Below are positions 17,837-24,086 of a DNA stretch of 64,000 nucleotides, in pieces; the first letter of the stretch is position 1, and each line of letters starts with the position of its first letter. A program made the position numbers and the translations under genes. Source of the DNA: Synergistes jonesii (GTDB lineage Bacteria > Synergistota > Synergistia > Synergistales > Synergistaceae); NCBI RefSeq assembly GCF_000712295.1, contig NZ_JMKI01000036.1, forward strand, positions 146,503 through 210,502, given 5' to 3'. Below the pieces are notes generated by a model that worked only from the letters and a program-made list of their open reading frames with translations, was not told the origin of the DNA and searched no databases.

Positions 17837-18346
17837 ATGAAAAGGACGGCAATTCTTGCGGCAGCGGCGGCCGTACTCTTTGCGGCGCTCTCGGCGCATG
17901 GCGCGGAGCTCATAGGCGAGGCGAAGGCCAAGGAGATAGCGCTGAAGCACGCCGGCGTAGAGCCGCATACGGCGCGCTTTACAAAGACGGAGTTCGACAG
18001 AGAGCACGGCAGGGCGGAATATGAGTTAGAATTCTTTGCCGGCAGCGTAGAATACGATTACGAGATAGATGCCGAAAGCGGCGAGGTGTGCGGCTTCTCT
18101 CACGAGAGAAGAGGCGGCGCGCCAGGGGAAATTGGCGGTCCCGCCACGATCGGCGAGGACGAGGCCAGGAGAATCGCGCTCTCCCGCGTTCGGGGGGCGA
18201 CCGAGGGGGACGTCAGAAAGCTCAGGCTTGAGAACGAAGACGGAAGAAAAATCTATCAGTGCGAAATCTTTTACGGCGGCAGGGAATACGAATTTGAGAT
18301 AGACGCCGGGAGCGGCGAAGTGCTCAAATTAGAGGCGGACCGCTGA
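17837..18346 (+). CDS. Secreted PepSY-domain protein with two PepSY repeats
   Basis: The start is the ATG at 17837 behind AGGAGG. The 169-aa product has a signal peptide (MKRTAILAAAAAVLFAALSAHG) and two PepSY units: residues 26-90 (EAKAKEIALKHAGV ... YDYEIDAESGEV) and 105-169 (EDEARRIALSRVRGA ... YEFEIDAGSGEV). PepSY domains are thought to inhibit proteases or act in cell-envelope sensing. It is a single gene transcribed toward the feo locus, which is on the other strand; the hairpin at 18371-18409 separates them. Confidence 0.85.
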   Translation: MKRTAILAAAAAVLFAALSAHGAELIGEAKAKEIALKHAGVEPHTARFTKTEFDREHGRAEYELEFFAGSVEYDYEIDAESGEVCGFSHERRGGAPGEIGGPATIGEDEARRIALSRVRGATEGDVRKLRLENEDGRKIYQCEIFYGGREYEFEIDAGSGEVLKLEADR

Positions 18347-18365
18347 GCCGCCCGAATCCGTCGCG

Positions 18366-18410
18366 GAAAAAAGCGGCGAGGCGCGTACTTTTGACGCGCC
18401 TCGCCGCTTC
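18366..18410 (-). terminator. Terminator of the feo operon
   Basis: A very strong hairpin with 15-bp arms (AAGCGGCGAGGCGCG at 18371 and its complement ending at 18409) is followed on the minus strand by TTTTTT. It sits about 60 bp after the small Cys-rich gene. On the plus strand it could also stop the PepSY transcript. A close relative of the surrounding sequence recurs at 21591-21660. Confidence 0.8.
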
Positions 18411-18466
18411 GTGTGAGAGAGAGGTTTTAAGGAAGGTACTTTTTAGAGAAATACCTTCAGGCTTTT

Positions 18467-18631
18467 TTATTTGTCCTCCTTCGAAGCGTTATGCGCAGCG
18501 GAGCCGCAGCCGCTGCAGCCGTTCGAACAGCCGCAGGAGCATTTGCCCTCGCGCTTGTCCCTGCTCAGCTTTGCGATTATCGCGACCACCGCGATAAAGA
18601 GCAGGGCGCTTATCACTATCGTTGCAGCCAT
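18467..18631 (-). CDS. FeoB-associated Cys-rich membrane protein
   Basis: This 54-aa ORF has its ATG at 18631 with AAAGGGGTGGA upstream. One N-terminal membrane helix (MAATIVISALLFIAVVAIIA) is followed by a basic stretch and a cysteine cluster CSCGCSNGCSGCG. It directly follows feoB (20 bp) and ends before the operon terminator. Small membrane peptides of this kind (PF12669-like) regularly follow feoB and are thought to help ferrous iron transport, in the position FeoC takes in enterobacteria. Confidence 0.85.
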   Translation of the reverse strand: MAATIVISALLFIAVVAIIAKLSRDKREGKCSCGCSNGCSGCGSAAHNASKEDK

Positions 18632-18651
18632 TGAAATCCACCCCTTTATAA

Positions 18652-20811
18652 CTAAGCGCGTGCGCTGTCCGCGCCTGCGTAAGCCGAAATGCGGTCTTTC
18701 TTAACAACAGGGCGGAAGATCATATAGGCAGCGCCTATAACGATTGCGGCGGCAAGCGCGGACAGCATATTGAAAGCGTGTCCCCAGGCGACGAGCCCCA
18801 GCTGGTAGACTACGAAGGACGCCGCGTAGGCGTATAAGGTCTGGTAGCCTATCGCAATGCAGGTCCACTTCGCGCTGTTCATCTCGCGCTTGATCGCCCC
18901 CATAGCGGCGAAGCAGGGCGCGCAGAGCAGGTTGAACACCAGGAACGAGTAGGCTGCAAGCGGCGTATAGTGAGCCTGAAGCGCTTTCCATATTTCCGCG
19001 CCGTCCTCCGAGAGCTCGGCGTAGCCGAAGAGTATCCCGAAGGTGCCTACGACGTTCTCCTTGGCTACGAGCCCCGTGAAGGCCGCGACGGCCGACTGCC
19101 AGGTACCCCAGCCGAGAGGCGCGAATATCCACGCTATCGAGTTTCCTATCTTCGCGAGGAAGCCGTCGGATAGGTCCTCCACCATCGCGAAATGTCCGTC
19201 GACATAGCCGAAGCTCGACGTGAACCAGACGAAAATCGTTGAGAGCAGGATTATCGTTCCGGCTTTTTTAATGAAGCTGTAGCCGCGCTCCCATGTACTC
19301 GACGCTATGTTGGCGATCGAAGGCATATGGTATTCGGGGAGCTCCATAACAAAAGGCGCGCTCTCTCCGGCGAAAAGGGAGGTCTTCTTTAGCATCAGAC
19401 CGGAGATTATGATCGAGGCAATACCGACGAAGTAGGCTGAGGGGGCAACCCACCACGTCCCGCCGAAGAGCGCGCCTGCGATGAGAGCGATTATCGGCAG
19501 CTTAGCGCCGCAGGGCATAAAGGTCGTAGTCATAATAGTCATGCGGCGGTCGTGCTCGTTTTCTATCGTGCGCGAGGCCATGACCCCAGGAACGCCGCAG
19601 CCGGTGGCTACGATCATCGGTATGAAAGATTTGCCCGAAAGCCCGAAGCGGCGGAATATCCTGTCGAGGATGAACGCGACGCGCGCCATATAGCCTGAGT
19701 ACTCCAGCACCGCTAAGAGCGCGAAGAGGACGAACATCTGCGGCACGAAGCCGAGCACAGCGCCGACGCCGGCGACTATTCCGTCGAGTATCAGGCTCTG
19801 CAGCCAGTCGGCGACATCAAGCGACGCGAGGAAACCCTCGACCGCCGGCGGGATGACCTCGCCGAAGAGGACGTCGTTGGTCCAGTCGGTGACGAACGTT
19901 CCGACCGTCGTCACCGAAATGTAATACACCACAAAAACAATTGCTGCGAATATCGGCAGCGCGAGCACGCGGTTCGTCACGACCGAGTCGATCCTGTCGG
20001 TGACGGTAAGAAGATTTTCCCCCTGCTTCTTATGCGCCTCGTGGATCATCGACGCGATGTAACCGTACCTTTCGCCTGTGACAATGCTCTCGGCGTCGTC
20101 GTCGAATTCCGCTTCGCAGCGCTCGCGCACCTCCTTCGCGGCGGCTAACGCGCCCTTGTTATTTTTGAAGCTCTCGGCGGCCTGCGGATCTCCCTCGAAA
20201 AGCTTTATCGCGTACCAGCGCTTCTCGCACGACGGGACCTCGCCGGCGAAGGAGGCTTCTATCTCGGCGAGCGCGCTTTCGACCGCGCGGCCGAAAATTT
20301 TCTTCACCTCGCCGGAGACTCTTTTCTCCGCGGCGCCGAGCGCCGCTATTACGAGCTCCTCTATGCCGCTGTTCTTCAGCGCCGATATCTCGACCGCCGG
20401 CATCCCCAGCTTCTTCGAGAGCACAGCGCAGTCGATCGTTTCGCCGCGCTTCTTCACGACGTCGATCATGTTCACCGCGGCGACCATCGGTATGCCGAGC
20501 TCCGCGAGCTGCGTCGTGAGGTAGAGATTGCGTTCCAGATTGCTTCCGTCGATAATGTTTATTATCGCGTCCGGGCGCTCGTCGAGCAGATAATTCCTCG
20601 CGATGCGCTCCTCGGGGCTGTACGGCGCGAGAGAATAGATTCCCGGGAGGTCAGCTATCTTCACGTCCTTATGTCCACGGAGGACGCCCTCCTTCTTCTC
20701 GACCGTGACGCCGGGCCAGTTGCCGACCGACTGATTCGCGCCGGTCAACACGTTGAATAAAGTGGTTTTCCCGCTGTTCGGGTTCCCCGCAAGTGCTATC
20801 TTCATTACCAT
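18652..20811 (-). CDS. feoB: Ferrous iron transport protein B (FeoB)
   Basis: A 719-aa GTP-dependent Fe(II) transporter of the inner membrane. The N-terminal G domain shows G1 GNPNSGKT (9-16), G3 DLPG, G4 NMID and a G5-like ISALK. A helical GDI-like spacer follows (about 165-270) and then the membrane core with paired gate regions, including CGVPGVMA and MPCGAKLP. The start ATG at 20811 has GAGGGGGA upstream. It is downstream of two feoA genes with an 80-bp gap that contains a palindromic operator. All motifs are intact, in contrast with the degraded copy at 21.9-22.2 kb. Confidence 0.95.
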   Translation of the reverse strand: MVMKIALAGNPNSGKTTLFNVLTGANQSVGNWPGVTVEKKEGVLRGHKDVKIADLPGIYSLAPYSPEERIARNYLLDERPDAIINIIDGSNLERNLYLTTQLAELGIPMVAAVNMIDVVKKRGETIDCAVLSKKLGMPAVEISALKNSGIEELVIAALGAAEKRVSGEVKKIFGRAVESALAEIEASFAGEVPSCEKRWYAIKLFEGDPQAAESFKNNKGALAAAKEVRERCEAEFDDDAESIVTGERYGYIASMIHEAHKKQGENLLTVTDRIDSVVTNRVLALPIFAAIVFVVYYISVTTVGTFVTDWTNDVLFGEVIPPAVEGFLASLDVADWLQSLILDGIVAGVGAVLGFVPQMFVLFALLAVLEYSGYMARVAFILDRIFRRFGLSGKSFIPMIVATGCGVPGVMASRTIENEHDRRMTIMTTTFMPCGAKLPIIALIAGALFGGTWWVAPSAYFVGIASIIISGLMLKKTSLFAGESAPFVMELPEYHMPSIANIASSTWERGYSFIKKAGTIILLSTIFVWFTSSFGYVDGHFAMVEDLSDGFLAKIGNSIAWIFAPLGWGTWQSAVAAFTGLVAKENVVGTFGILFGYAELSEDGAEIWKALQAHYTPLAAYSFLVFNLLCAPCFAAMGAIKREMNSAKWTCIAIGYQTLYAYAASFVVYQLGLVAWGHAFNMLSALAAAIVIGAAYMIFRPVVKKDRISAYAGADSARA

Positions 20812-20825
20812 GCTATTTCCCCCTC

Positions 20826-20841
20826 GTTAGCTAAAGCTAAC
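20826..20841. promoter_or_regulatory. Candidate metal-repressor operator upstream of feoB
   Basis: This is a perfect palindrome GTTAGC-TAAA-GCTAAC, 15 bp upstream of the feoB start. The same GTTAGC...GCTAAC pattern occurs twice upstream of the feoA genes. The shape resembles boxes of DtxR/MntR-type metal-dependent repressors. The regulator itself is not in this window. Confidence 0.6.
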
Positions 20842-20902
20842 TTAAAATAGACTTAAAAAAGCGAAAAGCAAAAGCCGTTCGCAAAGAGTGCCGGCCGCGT
20901 AA

Positions 20903-21124
20903 CTACTCTACTTCGACGATCTCTCCCTCGGCCTTTCGCAGAGAGAGGTCGTAGCCCCGCACCGTTACTTCGATGGGATCTCCCAGCGGCGCCATCTTCA
21001 AGACGTCCACCTTAGTCCCCTTCGTTATCCCCATATCCAACAGTCTGCGACGCAGCGCGCCTGTTCCGTGCACCTTAACGACGCTGACCGATTCCCCGGG
21101 GTTCACATCCCTCAGAGTCTTCAT
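20903..21124 (-). CDS. feoA: FeoA-type SH3-like protein
   Basis: The start chosen is the ATG at 21124, preceded by GGAGGGG, giving 73 aa. The frame is open 7 codons further, but the ribosome site lies inside that part. The sequence MKTLRDVNPGESVSVVKVHG, RRRLLDMGITKGTKVDVLKM and GDPIEVTVRGYDLSLRKAEG is a classical FeoA domain, a small beta-barrel that interacts with FeoB. It lies just after the second feoA-like gene with a gap of 17 bp. Confidence 0.93.
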   Translation of the reverse strand: MKTLRDVNPGESVSVVKVHGTGALRRRLLDMGITKGTKVDVLKMAPLGDPIEVTVRGYDLSLRKAEGEIVEVE

Positions 21125-21141
21125 GACAATCCCCTCCATTG

Positions 21142-21354
21142 TCAAATCATAATTTTGAGTGCCGCCTGATGGTCTATCGCTATGCGCGAACCCTTTATGC
21201 CGACGATGAGATTGCCGGAATTTTTCGAGATCACGACGACCTCCGCGCCGGGGACGAAGCCGAGCCCCTCGATGAACCGCCTCTTTTTGCCCTCGCCGCC
21301 GACATTCTTTATCGTGTGTATCTCACCTGCGTTCGCCATAACCAAAGGCATCAT
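21142..21354 (-). CDS. feoA: Second FeoA-domain protein, first gene of the feo operon
   Basis: The start is the ATG at 21354, with GGAGG eight bases upstream. The upstream extension lacks a site. The 70-aa product shows MANAGEIHTIKNVGG, KKRRFIEGLGFVPGAEVVVI and GNLIVGIKGSRIAIDHQAALKI, the FeoA pattern with its R-F-x-E-G-L-G-F core. Tandem feoA genes before feoB are common in anaerobes. Two operator-like palindromes lie directly upstream. Confidence 0.92.
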   Translation of the reverse strand: MMPLVMANAGEIHTIKNVGGEGKKRRFIEGLGFVPGAEVVVISKNSGNLIVGIKGSRIAIDHQAALKIMI

Positions 21355-21379
21355 GGCCAAAACCTCCGTTCCGCAGCGA

Positions 21380-21425
21380 TTAGCTTTCGCTAACCTCGTC
21401 ACTGCAATAGGTTAGCACCGGCTAA
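21380..21425. promoter_or_regulatory. Paired operator palindromes upstream of the feo operon
   Basis: TTAGC-TTTC-GCTAA (21380-21393) and TTAGC-ACCG-GCTAA (21412-21425) are spaced 32 bp centre to centre, about three helical turns, and lie 26-71 bp upstream of the first feoA. They match the palindrome before feoB and suggest cooperative binding of an iron-responsive repressor of the DtxR/MntR type. The assignment to that family is inferred from the half-site only. Confidence 0.6.
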
Positions 21426-21585
21426 TTATTTTGTCAACAGTCCGCGCAGAAGCCCTTGAGGGAAAAATAAAAATCCGCCGCAGCGCCTCCATTAGGCATT
21501 CCGTAGGCCGCTCGTCCGTGAAATTCTCAAAATAAAACACAGTACAAATCTCATACGGCGCCATAGCCGCCTTACGCTTGGCGCA

Positions 21586-21628
21586 GAAAAAGCAGCGAGA
21601 CGCGTCCAAAAGGACGCGTCTCGCTGCT
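21586..21628 (-). terminator. Terminator of the decayed feo copy
   Basis: A perfect inverted repeat with 17-bp arms and a 4-bp loop (21591-21628) is followed by TTTTT on the minus strand. The sequence after it (CTTCGTGTGAGAGAGAGG on the plus strand) is shared with the terminator region of the intact feo operon near 18408-18425, showing common origin. Confidence 0.8.
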
Positions 21629-21681
21629 TCGTGTGAGAGAGAGGTTTAAGGAAGGTACTCAGAGAAATGTCTTAAGTTTTT

Positions 21682-21834
21682 TTATTTGTCCTCCTTTGAA
21701 GTGTTATGCGTCGCGGAGCCGCAGCAACCGCATGAACAGCCGGAGCATTTGCCTTCGCGCCTGTCCCTGCTCAGCTTCGTGATTATCGCGGCCGCCGCGA
21801 TAAAGAGCAGAACGCTTATCGCTATCGTCGTCAC
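21682..21834 (-). CDS. Second FeoB-associated Cys-rich membrane peptide, still intact
   Basis: A GTG start at 21834 is preceded by GAAGGAGGGG. The 50-aa product has a membrane helix (TTIAISVLLFIAAAAIITKL), a basic SRDRREGK and a cysteine cluster CSGCSCGCCG, ending SKEDK like the 54-aa paralogue at 18467-18631. It belongs to the duplicated feo locus whose feoB is broken, yet it keeps its start, frame and ribosome site. It may be expressed from the retained operator/promoter or may simply be too short to have been hit. Confidence 0.7.
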   Translation of the reverse strand: MTTIAISVLLFIAAAAIITKLSRDRREGKCSGCSCGCCGSATHNTSKEDK

Positions 21835-21854
21835 TGAAAATCCCCCTCCTTCAT

Positions 21855-22247
21855 AATCATCTGAGAGCGGGCGTCGTCACGCATATAACGCATGCGGCAA
21901 TCGCGGACGGCATATCGAAAAAAAGGCGCGCTCTCCCCGGCGAAAAGGGAGGTCTTCTTTAACGTCAGACCGGAGATTATGATCGAGGCAATACCGACGA
22001 AGCGGGCTGAGGGGGCAACCCACCACGTCCCGCCGAAGAGCGCGCCTGCGATGAGAGCAATTATCGGCGGCTTCGCGCCGCAGAGCCCGAAGGTGGCAGC
22101 CATAACAGCCATGCGGCGGGCGCGTCCGTTCTTCTCGGCCGTGACGCCTGCCCAGCCGTCGCGCGGCTGATCCGCGCCGGCCGGCGAGTTGGATAAAGCT
22201 ATTTTTCCGCCGTTTGGATTTCCAGTAAGCGTCGCTTCCATGACCAT
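21855..22247 (-). pseudogene. feoB: Decayed feoB copy with large internal deletions
   Basis: The frame starts MVMEATLTGNPNGGKIALSN, matching the first residues of the intact FeoB, but the P-loop is damaged (GNPNGGKI). It then jumps from the VEKKEG region (here TAEKNG) straight to the RRMTIMTTTFMPCGAKLPIIALIAGALFG region and ends after KKTSLFAGESAPF. A further short stretch near 21870-21910 matches the very C-terminal membrane helix. About three quarters of the gene is missing, so it cannot transport iron. Confidence 0.85.
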
Positions 22248-22264
22248 CTGCCGCCCCTTCCTTA

Positions 22265-22430
22265 GTTAGCAGAAACTAACTTAAATGGATTTAAAAAAGC
22301 GAAAAGTAAAAACTATCCGCCAAAACTGCTAACTGTGCAATTACTCCCCTGTTTTATACCCTCAGACGTCAATCATAACCTTGAATGCCGCACGAGCGTC
22401 TGTCTTCCGCAGCGATTAGCCTGCGCTAAC
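22265..22430 (-). pseudogene. Remnant of the feoA pair and intergenic region in the decayed feo copy
   Basis: Sequence here aligns with the intact feo region: the feoB leader (operator-like GTTAG...CTAAC at 22265-22280 and the AAAAAAGCGAAAAG stretch), then a jump to the last codons of the second feoA (plus strand CAATCATAACCTTGAATGCC at about 22370) and then to the bases just upstream of it (CGCAGCGATTAGC). Both feoA coding regions are almost completely deleted. Confidence 0.7.
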
Positions 22431-22463
22431 CCCACTGCACTGATAGGTTAGCACCGGCTAACC
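22416..22463. promoter_or_regulatory. Retained operator pair of the decayed feo copy
   Basis: TTAGC-CTGC-GCTAA (22416-22429) and the perfect 18-bp palindrome GGTTAGCACCGGCTAACC (22446-22463) keep the spacing seen before the intact feo operon. The palindrome arms here are longer than in the intact locus. The operators survive while the genes behind them are deleted. Confidence 0.6.
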
Positions 22464-22500
22464 ATTTTGTCAACAGCTTTTTGGGGGAAAAATAAAAAAA

Positions 22501-23082
22501 TCAGCAGGAAAATTTGAAAATTATTCCGACCGCGGCGGAGATCACTATAAAGGAGACAAAGCTCCACTTCAGCCTCTTTTGGGCGGCGTAAAGAATGATG
22601 CCGAAAACAATCGCTTTCCAGTTGAGGGCGGACGCGAGCGCGGAAAAACTTACCGGCGCGCAGAATTTATCGAAGGAGAGCATCGCGGCCGCGAAGACCT
22701 TCACTCCGGCCGCGCACAGGAGCGCGATCGACGCGGGGCGCAGCCCGTAAAAAGCGTCCTTCACGACGACGTTTTCATGAAAATTTTCCAGGAGATTCGC
22801 GACGAGCAGAACGACGACGATCGACGGCAGAATCAACCCAAGCGTCGCGGCAGCGGCGCCCGGTGCGCCGGCCGTGATAAAGCCGGCGAAAGTCGCCATG
22901 TTGACGCCTATCGCGCCCGGCGTCGACTCGGCGACGGCTATCATGTTCGCGACGTCGGTCGGAGTGAACCAGCCGCTCTTCGCCGACAGCGCATAGAGGA
23001 AGGGCAGAGTGGCGAGCCCGCCGCCCACCGCGAAGAGCCCGACCTTGAAAAATTCGTAAAAGAGGTTCAGCAGTAGAATCAT
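22501..23082 (-). CDS. Chromate transporter, half-size CHR-domain subunit
   Basis: The start at 23082 overlaps the stop of the preceding gene (ATGA). The 193-aa product is hydrophobic and shows the CHR signature (FFKVGLFAVGGGLATLPFLY, then AVAESTPGAIGVNMATFAGF). Short CHR proteins occur as adjacent pairs that act together as one transporter. Substrates proposed for the family are chromate or sulfate-like anions, but in anaerobes the natural substrate is uncertain. Confidence 0.88.
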   Translation of the reverse strand: MILLLNLFYEFFKVGLFAVGGGLATLPFLYALSAKSGWFTPTDVANMIAVAESTPGAIGVNMATFAGFITAGAPGAAAATLGLILPSIVVVLLVANLLENFHENVVVKDAFYGLRPASIALLCAAGVKVFAAAMLSFDKFCAPVSFSALASALNWKAIVFGIILYAAQKRLKWSFVSFIVISAAVGIIFKFSC

Positions 23083-23648
23083 CTTCCGCCCCTCTTGCAG
23101 CGCCGCCACGCGGCCCCGAAGAGCGCCGACGCGGCGACCACCGCAGCCGGGCTCACCGAAAAGGGCAGCAACGGCGACGCGGCGCAGAGCGCGAAGACGA
23201 GCGCGAAAATAAAAAAGGTGGCGACGTCGGTAACGGAATTCCGCCACAGCCGCGCCACCGCGTTCGCGACGAGCACGCAGACGCAGACGCGCACGCCGGC
23301 GAAAGCGTCGCGGACGACGGGGTATTCGGCGAACGCGCGCAGCGAAGCGGCGAGAAGCGCTATGACAAAGAGCGGCGCCGTGACGAAGCCGAAGGTCGCG
23401 GCGAAGCCGCCGGCCGCCCCGCCCCTCTTATCGCCGATGAAGGTCGAGACGTTTATCGCGACGACGCCCGGCGTGCACTGCCCGACCGCGTAATAATCGG
23501 TCAGCTCCTCCTCCGTGATCCAGCCGCGCTCCTCGATGAATTCGCGGCGCAGTACGGGATACATAGCAAGCCCCCCGCCGAAAGTTACGGAGCCGATTTT
23601 CAGGAATATCAGATAAAGGCGAAGGAGATTTTTCACAGAAAAAACCAA
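23079..23648 (-). CDS. Chromate transporter, half-size CHR-domain subunit
   Basis: This is the partner of the downstream gene and the first of the pair. The CHR motifs are FLKIGSVTFGGGLAMYPVLR and YYAVGQCTPGVVAINVSTFIG. The start is uncertain: a TTG at 23648 or a GTG at 23636 are the only candidates near the first helix, and neither has a strong ribosome site. About six membrane helices are expected for 185-189 aa. It is translationally coupled to the second half-gene. Confidence 0.85.
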   Translation of the reverse strand: MVFSVKNLLRLYLIFLKIGSVTFGGGLAMYPVLRREFIEERGWITEEELTDYYAVGQCTPGVVAINVSTFIGDKRGGAAGGFAATFGFVTAPLFVIALLAASLRAFAEYPVVRDAFAGVRVCVCVLVANAVARLWRNSVTDVATFFIFALVFALCAASPLLPFSVSPAAVVAASALFGAAWRRCKRGGR

Positions 23649-24086
23649 AATGTCTTAAAAACATCCGCGCTATTTGCCGAAAGCAACGGTCCCGAACGGC
23701 CGCATCCTTTTAAAGCATCTCCGAGGGGCATAATATTTAGCATATCTATCCGGTACATAAGTCAGCGCCATTCTTCTCACGCCCATCCCCGCGCCGGTCA
23801 GCGTCCACTGCCGCCGCGGCCATGAGCGATATTTTTATTCATAGTATTGTATGAAGATTACGATGTCAACGGAGAAGTTTTACGCAAGCAATCTATAAAG
23901 GCCCAGGCTTTGTGAGTCTGGGCCTTTAACATCGCAAATCTGACGCTGGGCCTCACATGGAGTTCCGTTAGCGGCAGACTGCACAAAACTGTCAGCGAGT
24001 CGGCATCGCTACCGAAACCTGTCTGGGCCGTGAGCTTCCCGGCAGGGCGAACGCGACTGCGGCGCCTGCCGGGTCGTTTGTTACGC
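23649..24086. other. Intergenic region with two hairpins
   Basis: There is no supported gene in 438 bp. A hairpin at 23897-23928 (AAAGGCCCAG arms) and another at 24038-24073 (CCCGGCAGG arms) lie between the aldehyde oxidoreductase stop and the chromate genes. The second, 13 bp after the oxidoreductase stop, may end that transcript although the T-run is missing. The AT-rich piece at 23820-23880 may hold the promoter for the chromate transporter pair. Confidence 0.4.

Noticed and set aside
17797..18024. Open frame starting before the PepSY gene
   Set aside because: It overlaps the PepSY gene in another frame; the PepSY start at 17837 has the ribosome site and the signal peptide.
21412..21609. 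Minus-strand open frame of 65 codons between the two feo copies
   Set aside because: It runs through the operator and into the terminator of the decayed copy and has no supporting start site; possibly chance.
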